This document shows positions 1 to 4,938 of a stretch of DNA of 9,191 nucleotides, piece after piece. The position numbers were made by a program, and so were the translations under genes. The notes below the pieces were generated by a model, which was given only the letters and a program-made list of their open reading frames with translations, did no database searches and had not been told where the DNA came from. The stretch covers positions 1-9,191 of the forward strand of contig NZ_JALAGT010000042.1 in assembly GCF_022712295.1 (NCBI RefSeq). The letters are read 5' to 3'. The stretch's first letter is position 1. Each line of letters opens with the position of its first letter. Source of the DNA: Galactobacter sp. Lineage in GTDB: Bacteria > Actinomycetota > Actinomycetes > Actinomycetales > Micrococcaceae.

Positions 1-22
1 CCTTGAATCACACGGTTCAAGG
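1..22. other. Perfect 7-bp hairpin 1
   Basis: CCTTGAA (1-7) and TTCAAGG (16-22) are exact inverted complements around an 8-base loop. No T-run follows it on the plus strand, and the flank on the other side lies outside the window, so I cannot say whether it terminates the tRNA transcript or an unseen gene to the left. It is the most distal of three similar hairpins on the 3' side of the tRNA. Confidence 0.5.
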
Positions 23-40
23 GTGGGGCCTTGTCGTCGT

Positions 41-59
41 ATTCGGCTAGATGCCGAAT
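41..59. other. Perfect 7-bp hairpin 2
   Basis: ATTCGGC (41-47) and GCCGAAT (53-59) pair exactly around the 5-base loop TAGAT. It sits 38 bases beyond the tRNA 3' end and has no clear T-tract on either strand. A role in termination or 3' trimming of the tRNA precursor is an inference from position only. Confidence 0.5.
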
Positions 60-75
60 GGCTACAGAAATGGCT

Positions 76-93
76 AACGAACAGGTGTTCGTT
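76..93 (-). terminator. Hairpin just behind the tRNA, possible terminator
   Basis: AACGAAC (76-82) and GTTCGTT (87-93) form a perfect 7-bp stem with a 4-base loop. It begins only 4 bases past the tRNA discriminator base in the direction of transcription. The downstream side on the minus strand reads GTTCGTTAGCCATTTCTG, which is relatively T-rich for this DNA but has no true U-run. Its position suggests a terminator or processing signal for the tRNA transcript; the weak tail keeps confidence moderate. Confidence 0.45.
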
Positions 94-97
94 CCCG

Positions 98-171
98 TGC
101 CCCCACTGGGATTCGAACCCAGAACACAAGGATTTTAAGTCCTCTGCCTCTACCGATTGGGCTATGGGGGC
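98..171 (-). tRNA. tRNA-Leu, anticodon UAA, short variable region
   Basis: The minus strand folds into a complete cloverleaf of 74 bases. The acceptor stem GCCCCCA pairs with TGGGGGC (7 of 7). The D-arm has a 3-bp stem (GCC with GGC) and the conserved GG. The anticodon arm is GAGGA-CTTAAAA-TCCTT, and the T-arm CTGGG-TTCGAAT-CCCAG is perfect. The anticodon TAA reads UUA, and the discriminator base is A, as leucyl-tRNA synthetase expects. CCA is not encoded, so the tail must be added enzymatically. The variable region is only 5 bases (GTGTT), so the body is class I, whereas canonical bacterial tRNA-Leu is class II with a long variable arm. I recall, without being able to check, that mycobacterial leuX is also about 74 bases, so this may be an actinobacterial trait. 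A weak TACGTT box at 202-207 could be its -10 element. Confidence 0.93.
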
Positions 172-402
172 CAGGGAATCGCTCATGAGCGTCCAGGTGA
201 AAACGTACCGCAGTCCCGACCCTCGGCCCGAATCGGGATCCGGCACAAGCTCACTCACGAGACGGTCCGATCGTCATGACGTCGCTCATATGGCGTCCCG
301 TTCAATGAACACGTCGACGACTGTGCCATTCCTCCACGGATAGTCTTTCCGGCGGCGCGCAACGCGTCCCCTACCACCGTTCAGATCACGTTCGGAGACC
401 CA
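172..402. other. Divergent intergenic region, tRNA and small membrane gene
   Basis: This 231-bp stretch lies between two genes transcribed away from each other, so it should hold both promoters. For the plus-strand gene, TAGTCT (341-346) is a possible -10 with no good -35. For the tRNA, TACGTT on the minus strand (202-207) is possible, again with a poor -35. Two exact 10-bp palindromes share the core TCATGA: GCTCATGAGC (181-190) and CGTCATGACG (272-281). They could be operator half-sites or chance. An open reading frame at 23-343 runs through the tRNA and is not credible as a gene. Confidence 0.4.
394..397 (+). promoter_or_regulatory. Ribosome binding site for the 82-aa gene
   Basis: GGAG (within TCGGAGA) lies 5 bases before the GTG at 403. 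It supports that GTG as the start, since the next ATG in frame would remove most of the protein. Confidence 0.65.
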
Positions 403-651
403 GTGCCCCACTTCCCCACCCCGGCCCGCATCCTCGTGACGTTCTGCGCCATCTGCCCGTTGGTGCTGATCGTCTCCACCATCCTGCGGCCCTTCACCGG
501 CTCGTGGCCGTGGCCTTTCGTCACCATCCTGACACTGGCCATCGTGGTGCCCAACGCGGTGCTGTGGGCGGTTCCGCTGCTGACCAAGGCCTACATGGCG
601 ATCACCGGGGGCAACAAGAAGCGCCCCGGACTCATCCCTGACGAGGACTGA
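403..651 (+). CDS. Small two-helix membrane protein, unknown function
   Basis: This encodes 82 residues from a GTG start with GGAG five bases upstream. Two hydrophobic segments are clear: about residues 10-28 (starting ILVTFCAICPLV) and about 38-59 (starting PFVTILTLAIVV). A short loop with the motif RPFTGSWPWP joins them. The tail from residue 68 is hydrophilic (GGNKKRPGLIPDED), with basic then acidic residues. This points to an inner-membrane hairpin, but I do not recognise a named family. The WPxP loop and P-rich second helix loosely resemble two-helix tails found as small stand-alone proteins or attached to antibiotic-biosynthesis-monooxygenase-like domains; that is a weak impression, not an assignment. 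It stands alone on the plus strand, ends in TGA, is followed by a strong terminator and converges on ndh. The composition matches its neighbours and nothing suggests transfer. Confidence 0.75.
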   Translation: MPHFPTPARILVTFCAICPLVLIVSTILRPFTGSWPWPFVTILTLAIVVPNAVLWAVPLLTKAYMAITGGNKKRPGLIPDED

Positions 652-678
652 GCAGCGTCAGGCAGCCGGTCACTGACG

Positions 679-726
679 CGCAAGAGGCCCGGCACCTGAA
701 TCTCATCAGGTGCCGGGCATCTTGCG
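679..726. terminator. Bidirectional terminator hairpin
   Basis: GCCCGGCACCTGA (687-699) and TCAGGTGCCGGGC (706-718) pair perfectly over 13 bp around the loop ATCTCA. Beyond one G/A mismatch the stem resumes for 7 more base pairs, CGCAAGA (679-685) with TCTTGCG (720-726). It lies between the converging 3' ends of the small membrane gene and ndh, so it can serve both. No U-run follows on either side, which is common for terminators in high-GC actinobacteria. Confidence 0.85.
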
Positions 727-734
727 TGTCCAGG

Positions 735-753
735 ACGGTTCAATCAGAACCGT
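735..753 (-). terminator. Second hairpin behind ndh
   Basis: ACGGTTC (735-741) and GAACCGT (747-753) form a perfect 7-bp stem with loop AATCA. It lies 13 bases beyond the ndh stop codon in the direction of ndh transcription and precedes the larger hairpin at 679-726. ndh mRNA would thus meet two stem-loops in a row. The absence of a U-tract leaves stabilisation of the 3' end as an alternative role. Confidence 0.55.
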
Positions 754-766
754 TCAAGCAATCAGC

Positions 767-2161
767 TCACTTGGCAGCGGGCTTCTTCTTGGGGGTCGCT
801 GCGTCCACGAAGTCGGCGTGGGGCTGCTGCAGGTTGCGCATACCGGAGACGTCGCGGCCGGCGATGGCCTGGTTGATCCAGCCGGAGAACACGCGGACCT
901 TGCGCTCCACGGTCGGGATCGCGAGGCCGTGGTAGCCACGGTGCGCGGCCCAGGCCAGGAAGCCGGTCAGCGGGTACTTGACGAGCTTGGCGACGCCCTT
1001 GCCGTAGCCCAGGCCGGCGACTGCGCCGAGGGACTCGTGCTTGTAGTCGGCGACCTCGCCCACGCCGTAGCGGGTGGCGTAGAGGTTGTTGGCGAGGACC
1101 TTGGACTGGCGCACGGCGTGCTGAGCGTTCGGCACGCAGGTGTTGTCCGGGAGGCCGTGGCCGGTGAGGTCGGGGGTTGCGGCGACGTCGCCGGCGGCCC
1201 AGGCGCCCTCGATGACGTTGCCGTCGGCGTCCAGGGTGCGCAGCTTGGCGTCCACGACCACGCGGCCGCGGGGCTCGATGTTGAAGTCGGTGTTGCGCAC
1301 CATCGGGTTGGCCATGACGCCTGCGGTCCAGATCAGGGTGTCGACGTCGAACTCGTCGATGACCTGGCCCTTGGTGTCGTCGTTGGCCATGGAGGTCAGC
1401 TTCAGGTGCTGGTCCGTGGCGTCACCCAGGGAAGTCTGCAGGCGCACGTTGATGCCGCGGGAGCGCAGGTGCTCCACGACCCACTCGGCGGTCTCGGGCT
1501 TGACCTCGGGCATGATCTTGGGCATGGCCTCGACCAGCTGGAAGTCCAGGTCGGCCGGGGTGATGTTCTGGCACTGCTCGGCCTGCACGCGAGCGGCGTC
1601 CTGCAGCTCGGAGATGGTCTCGACGCCGTTGAAGCCGCCACCCACCACGATGCAACGGAGGGCGCGCTTGCGGGCCTCGACGTCGGTGGTGTTGTCAGCG
1701 AACTGGATGCGCTCCTGCACGTGGTCGCGGATCCAGACGGCCTCCTCGACGCGCTTCACGCCGATGCCGGCCTGAGCCAGGCCCGGGATCGGGAAGGTCT
1801 TGGTGATGGCGCCTGCCGCCAGAACCACGTCCTGGTACGGGATCTCGAAGGACTCGCCGTCCACGCCCTCGACCGTGGCGGTCTTGGAGGCGTGGTCGAT
1901 GCCGGTGACCTTGCCCTGCACCAGTTCGGTCTGGCGCAGGTGACGGGCGTGAGGAACGGTGATGTGGCGCGGCTCGATGGAGCCGCCCATGACCTCCGGC
2001 AGGAAGGGCTGGTAGGTCATGTACGGGAGCGGGTCAACCAGGGTGACGATGCCGCCGTGGACGCGCACCTTCTTCTGGAGGGACTTGGCGACGTAGAGGC
2101 CGAGGTAGCCACCGCCGACCACGAGAACACGGGGACGCTGCGAGAGTTTGGGGGTTGCCAT
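767..2161 (-). CDS. ndh: Type II NADH dehydrogenase (NDH-2)
   Basis: This 464-residue flavoprotein is expected to oxidise NADH and reduce quinone at the inner face of the membrane without pumping protons, feeding the respiratory chain. The FAD-binding Rossmann motif VVGGGYLG is at residues 14-21, with acidic D43 ending the second strand. YQPFLPE (50-56) matches the conserved family segment after it. A second Rossmann motif, VVGGGFNG (172-179), followed by LVEA with E211, fits NADH binding. The second FAD contact, AAGD, is at 322-325. The C-terminal part has hydrophobic stretches (around LTGFLAWAAHRGYHGLAIP) that would anchor it to the membrane, then a lysine-rich tail (KKKPAAK). The length is usual for the family. 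The ATG start is 7 bases behind a -10-like box and lacks a good Shine-Dalgarno site. Other flavin pyridine-nucleotide disulfide oxidoreductases lack this C-terminal part, so NDH-2 is the best call. Confidence 0.9.
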   Translation of the reverse strand: MATPKLSQRPRVLVVGGGYLGLYVAKSLQKKVRVHGGIVTLVDPLPYMTYQPFLPEVMGGSIEPRHITVPHARHLRQTELVQGKVTGIDHASKTATVEGVDGESFEIPYQDVVLAAGAITKTFPIPGLAQAGIGVKRVEEAVWIRDHVQERIQFADNTTDVEARKRALRCIVVGGGFNGVETISELQDAARVQAEQCQNITPADLDFQLVEAMPKIMPEVKPETAEWVVEHLRSRGINVRLQTSLGDATDQHLKLTSMANDDTKGQVIDEFDVDTLIWTAGVMANPMVRNTDFNIEPRGRVVVDAKLRTLDADGNVIEGAWAAGDVAATPDLTGHGLPDNTCVPNAQHAVRQSKVLANNLYATRYGVGEVADYKHESLGAVAGLGYGKGVAKLVKYPLTGFLAWAAHRGYHGLAIPTVERKVRVFSGWINQAIAGRDVSGMRNLQQPHADFVDAATPKKKPAAK

Positions 2162-2168
2162 GTCTTCA

Positions 2169-2196
2169 ATGGTAGGCGCGTCACTGGGTTTGTGAA
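2169..2196 (-). promoter_or_regulatory. ndh promoter, probably giving leaderless mRNA
   Basis: On the minus strand TTCACA (2191-2196, five of six matches to TTGACA) is followed after 16 bases by TACCAT (2169-2174, fits TAnnnT). Only 7 bases separate the -10 box from the ndh ATG. Transcription would therefore begin at or within a base or two of the start codon. The lack of a proper Shine-Dalgarno sequence agrees with leaderless translation, common in actinobacteria. The position is seen; the activity is inferred. Confidence 0.6.
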
Positions 2197-2266
2197 AGTT
2201 CCCACGATGTTTCGGTTGCTCTCACCGCGCAGTGACACTCACCACGACACCCTCGTGCCACGATCC

Positions 2267-3232
2267 TCAGAGGTGCCCCAGGGTCCCCCGAGCCACGTTG
2301 AGGGCGGTTCCGTCCAGGATGTCGTGCTCGCTGGTGGTCACGCTGCGCACCCTCCCCTGGGTCGCGTCGACGATGCGCCGCAACAGCGTCCGCCAGATGA
2401 CCGCACCAGCGGAGAGCACGTCCACGCGACCGGGATGAACATAGGGCAGCGTCGCCAGCCGCGAGCGCTCCAGCGTCGCCAGCTCGGAGCACGCGGCCTC
2501 CACGATGGCGACCGGCAGCGTGGCCCCATCGATCCGGGACGAGTCGTAGCCCGGCAGGTCAAGGGTGTGGGCGGTGACCGTGGTGATGGTCCCGGCCACG
2601 CCGATGACCTGTTCCACCTGGCGCAGGTCCACATCCGCAGCGATCTCGTCGATCAGCTGGTTGGCAGCAGCCTCTGCGGCCGCCACCTCCCGTTCGCTGG
2701 AGGGGTCCGAGGGCATGAGGCGCTCGGTGAAGCGCACCGCGCCCATGTCCGCACTGTGCGCCGCGATCACGCCGTTGGTGCGGTCCCCCAGCACACATTC
2801 CGTGCTCCCGCCGCCCAGATCCACCACGAGCAGCTTCTCCTTGGCGCCGGCGGAAACGGACATGGAGGCGCCAAGGAAAGAGGCCTCCGCCTCTGCCTCA
2901 CCGCTCAGGACCTCCGGGCGCACACCGAGGCGTTCCTCCACACCGTCAAGGAACACGTCCCGGTTGTCCGCGTCACGGGTGGCCGAGGTCGCCACGAAGC
3001 CGATCGCATCAGGTTTGGTGCGGGCAAAGATCTCTGCGAGATCGTCCACGGCGGCAAGGGTCCGTTCCAGCGCCTCGTCGGCGAAGCGGCCGGTCTGGTC
3101 CACGCCCTGTCCGAGACGGACCACGGTCATGCCGCGTTCCACGTCGGTCAGGGTGACGGGGCCCTCCTGCGGGGTGTCAGCCACCAACCAGCGAAGTGAG
3201 TTGGTTCCACAGTCCACGGCTGCGACGCGCAT
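2267..3232 (-). CDS. ppx: Exopolyphosphatase, Ppx/GppA family (short form)
   Basis: This 321-residue protein belongs to the ASKHA-fold Ppx/GppA family, which removes terminal phosphate from polyphosphate or from pppGpp. The phosphate-1 motif is DCGTNS (7-12). SATRDADN is at 83-90. SGEAEA (110-115) carries the likely catalytic E112. The phosphate-2 motif is DLGGGSTE (138-145). GVAGTITT (211-218), HPGRVDVLSAG (266-276) and SEHDILDG (301-308) complete the family pattern. It lacks the C-terminal HD domain of long E. coli-type Ppx and matches the short actinobacterial type (M. tuberculosis Rv0496/Rv1026), so exopolyphosphatase and pppGpp hydrolase cannot be told apart from sequence. It lies 21 bases after DUF501 and is probably cotranscribed with it; AAGG just before the ATG is its ribosome site. 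The following 105-bp gap holds the ndh promoter and no strong terminator. Confidence 0.9.
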   Translation of the reverse strand: MRVAAVDCGTNSLRWLVADTPQEGPVTLTDVERGMTVVRLGQGVDQTGRFADEALERTLAAVDDLAEIFARTKPDAIGFVATSATRDADNRDVFLDGVEERLGVRPEVLSGEAEAEASFLGASMSVSAGAKEKLLVVDLGGGSTECVLGDRTNGVIAAHSADMGAVRFTERLMPSDPSSEREVAAAEAAANQLIDEIAADVDLRQVEQVIGVAGTITTVTAHTLDLPGYDSSRIDGATLPVAIVEAACSELATLERSRLATLPYVHPGRVDVLSAGAVIWRTLLRRIVDATQGRVRSVTTSEHDILDGTALNVARGTLGHL

Positions 3233-3253
3233 GTTGCCTTGACCTTTCGTCTC

Positions 3254-3985
3254 TTATGCTTCGTTGCCCGACGACGCGGCCTCGGCCGCCGCCGACTGCT
3301 CGGCCGCCGACTGCTCAGCCGCCGCCCGCTTGGCCGCGCGCTCGCGGCGCTTGGCTTCCGGATCTCCGGCTTGAGTCCGTACATGGCGCGAACGGTCCTG
3401 GGTGGGGACGGGGGCCTCGGTGTCCCAGGCACCCGCGCAAGCGCAGACGTCCGGCGTCCACCACTGGGTGATCTTGTTCAGAGCCTCGTCCCCCAAAGCG
3501 TTCACGCCCGGGCCCGCGGCGAGCGCGTGGCCCACCATGACGTGGATGCATTTGACGCGACGGGGCATGCCTCCGGCGGAGACCTGGGAGATCTCGGGGA
3601 CCTCGCCCACTCCGCTGCGCTCCCCGATCGCGGCGCGGACGGACAGGTAGTCCTCGTGGGCGCGCTGCTGAGCCGCGGCGAGGGCAGGATCGGTTTCGAG
3701 GCGCTCGTTCATGGAGTTCATCTCACCCGCGGCCTCCAGCCGGGAGACGGCGTCGGTGACGGCGGGATGCGTCAGGTAGTACACCGTGGGGAACGGGATC
3801 CCGGAGGAGAGCCGCGGGGCGGTGGTGGCCACCAGCGGGTTGCCACAAACGCACCGGGCGCCGATCTCCACGATGTCCCTGGCGGGGCGGCCCAGCTGCC
3901 GACTGACCGTGTCCAGATCCTCCTGGCTGGGGATACGCTCGGCCTCCGAAAGGGCCTCTGGTGCCGGTCGTGCTCCGCTTGTCAC
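3254..3985 (-). CDS. DUF501 protein, unknown function
   Basis: This gives 243 residues from the GTG at 3983-3985. A longer frame opening with TTG at 4009 exists, but GTGAGGA precedes the inner GTG by 5 bases and nothing resembling a ribosome site precedes the TTG. Conserved DUF501 segments are RCVCGNPLVATTAPRL (44-59), SGIPFPTVYYLTHP (61-74), GMPRRVKCIHVMVGHALAAG (139-158) and PGVNALGDEAL (159-169). The function is not known. C45, C47, C146, C181 and C183, with H148 and H153, lie within or near these segments and could bind metal; this is inference. From about residue 205 the protein is a charged, alanine-rich tail (KRRERAAKRAAAEQS), with AAEQS duplicated, probably a disordered or helical extension. 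It sits between ftsB and ppx, the order also seen in mycobacteria (Rv1024-Rv1026). Confidence 0.88.
   Translation of the reverse strand: MTSGARPAPEALSEAERIPSQEDLDTVSRQLGRPARDIVEIGARCVCGNPLVATTAPRLSSGIPFPTVYYLTHPAVTDAVSRLEAAGEMNSMNERLETDPALAAAQQRAHEDYLSVRAAIGERSGVGEVPEISQVSAGGMPRRVKCIHVMVGHALAAGPGVNALGDEALNKITQWWTPDVCACAGAWDTEAPVPTQDRSRHVRTQAGDPEAKRRERAAKRAAAEQSAAEQSAAAEAASSGNEA
3288..3318 (-). repeat. Short tandem repeat in the DUF501 tail
   Basis: A 15-base unit close to GCCGCCGACTGCTCG occurs twice in tandem, encoding the doubled AAEQS near the C-terminus. It preserves the frame. Such repeats can change copy number between strains, but only two units are present and the surrounding alanine-rich code is itself low in complexity. 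Confidence 0.5.
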
Positions 3986-4007
3986 GTACGTCCTCACTTG
4001 GTGCGTC

Positions 4008-4039
4008 AAAAAAGGGATGTGGTGCTCTGAAAAGGGATG
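4008..4039 (-). repeat. Two copies of CATCCCTTTT before DUF501
   Basis: The minus strand reads CATCCCTTTT at 4039-4030 and again CATCCCTTTTTT at 4019-4008, inside the 66-bp gap between ftsB and DUF501. A third copy, CATCCCTTTTT, lies in the enolase leader (6247-6237). No hairpin strong enough to make these T-runs terminators is visible. Their role is unknown; a protein-binding or leader-RNA element is possible. Confidence 0.6.
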
Positions 4040-4051
4040 AGCTCTCCAGGA

Positions 4052-4771
4052 TTACGGGTTCGATGCCCGCATCACGGAGTCCCACAGGCCGTCACCCCAG
4101 GGTAGTCCCTGCCGGTATTCGCCCGGCTCCACGGTGGTGGCGCGCTGGGCCGCCTTGGGGTTGCCCACGTTGACGTACTGCTTCTCCCCCGGCACGGCCA
4201 TACCAATGCGTTCACGAGCCTGCTGCTTCACGTATTCGGGGTCGTCCCAGCGTTTGAGTTCGTCGTCCAGGCGTTCCTTGGTGGCCGTCTCCTCCGCCAG
4301 CTTGGCCTGGGCCGAGCGCACTTCGCTCTGCTGACGCAGATACGTGGTGGTGGTGGGAAAGAGCGTGAAACCCGAGATGATCAGGATCAGGGACAGGGTG
4401 ATGACCCTGGTGCTCAGCGCACGCGCAGGGGTGGGGCGGTCAGGGACCTCCCGCGGCTCGGCGGGCTCCGGACGGGCGTTGTCGCCGGGATCGTGGATGG
4501 CGCCCTCCAGCGCCATGCGCTCCCGGAGCCGACGGGCGCCGTCGGCCACCGACGTGTGCCGCTTCGCCTTCGCGGGACGCTCGGCAGAACGGACCGCCGG
4601 AATGGCGGCCGTAGCGGCCTCGGGTTCCGCGGACGCCACGGAAGCGGAGGGTTCCGCGGCCGTGGGAGCCGACGCCTGGTCGTGGGGCACCTCGGGCTCG
4701 GATCCTGCGGTACGCACCACGGGGGGCCTACGCTTCCCGCGGTACGGGACGCGGGGCGCCTTGTCACTCAC
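4052..4771 (-). CDS. FtsB/DivIC-like septum formation protein
   Basis: This 239-residue single-pass protein has the layout of actinobacterial FtsB/DivIC homologues, which join the divisome with FtsQ/FtsL-type partners. Residues 1-120 are a long, charged, proline- and alanine-rich cytoplasmic region with basic clusters (RGKRR, 11-15). The transmembrane helix is about 122-139 (VITLSLILIISGFTLFP). A coiled coil follows (about 145-175, rich in E, K and L). Then comes the family's signature stretch DDPEYVKQQARERIGMAVPG (176-195), matching the D-P-x-y-vE..AR..lG...PGE pattern. The tail to 239 (LPWGDGLWDSVMRASNP) is extracytoplasmic. The start is a GTG with AAGGAAGG about 9 bases upstream, and the stop is TAA. 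The E. coli FtsB is only about 100 residues; the long N-terminal region is usual in actinobacteria. It lies between eno and DUF501, as in mycobacteria. Confidence 0.87.
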   Translation of the reverse strand: MSDKAPRVPYRGKRRPPVVRTAGSEPEVPHDQASAPTAAEPSASVASAEPEAATAAIPAVRSAERPAKAKRHTSVADGARRLRERMALEGAIHDPGDNARPEPAEPREVPDRPTPARALSTRVITLSLILIISGFTLFPTTTTYLRQQSEVRSAQAKLAEETATKERLDDELKRWDDPEYVKQQARERIGMAVPGEKQYVNVGNPKAAQRATTVEPGEYRQGLPWGDGLWDSVMRASNP

Positions 4772-4804
4772 GCGTCTACGCCTTCCTTACTCATGGTCTC
4801 GACT

Positions 4805-4818
4805 GGGCCGACCGGCCC
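4805..4818 (-). other. Small hairpin before ftsB
   Basis: GGGCC (4805-4809) pairs with GGCCC (4814-4818) around a 4-base loop. It lies just beyond the large eno hairpin in the direction of transcription and about 33 bases before the ftsB start. No T-run follows, so it may be an accessory fold of the same intergenic RNA. Confidence 0.4.
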
Positions 4819-4825
4819 GGAACGC

Positions 4826-4874
4826 CGATCGAGGCGGCCCTGTCCAACCGAAGTTGGTGGGACCGCCTCGATCG
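4826..4874 (-). terminator. UUCG-capped compound hairpin between eno and ftsB
   Basis: A 12-bp perfect outer stem pairs CGATCGAGGCGG (4826-4837) with CCGCCTCGATCG (4863-4874). Inside it CCC (4838-4840) pairs with GGG (4859-4861), and then CCAAC (4844-4848) pairs with GTTGG (4853-4857). On the transcribed minus strand the loop reads C(TTCG)G, the extra-stable UUCG tetraloop. It starts 64 bases after the enolase stop. Without a U-tract it could be an actinobacterial terminator, a partial terminator, or an RNA-stabilising or processing element. Any of these would let eno mRNA outnumber ftsB mRNA. Confidence 0.75.
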
Positions 4875-4938
4875 TATCGGCCGGTGCTGGGAACGCGGTG
4901 AACGCGCCCCGGCCTCGGCGGGTCAGGTGCGTCCGCTA

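Noticed and set aside
98..171. tRNA gene as a phage or island attachment site
   Set aside because: I saw no second copy of the tRNA 3' end and no integrase in the window.
23..343. A 106-codon plus-strand frame over the tRNA
   Set aside because: It reads through the complete cloverleaf and through hairpins, and the protein has no recognisable features.
710..3199. An 829-codon open frame on the plus strand
   Set aside because: It runs antisense through ndh and ppx, both with full sets of family motifs. Its composition (rich in G, V, L, H, D) is the usual antisense product of GC-rich codons.
3986..4009. TTG at 4009 as the start of DUF501
   Set aside because: No ribosome binding site precedes it. 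GTGAGGA is correctly spaced before the GTG at 3983-3985, so the shorter protein is preferred.
4008..4039. T-runs before DUF501 as intrinsic terminators
   Set aside because: No stable GC-rich stem precedes either T-run; the best nearby pairing is about 4 bp.
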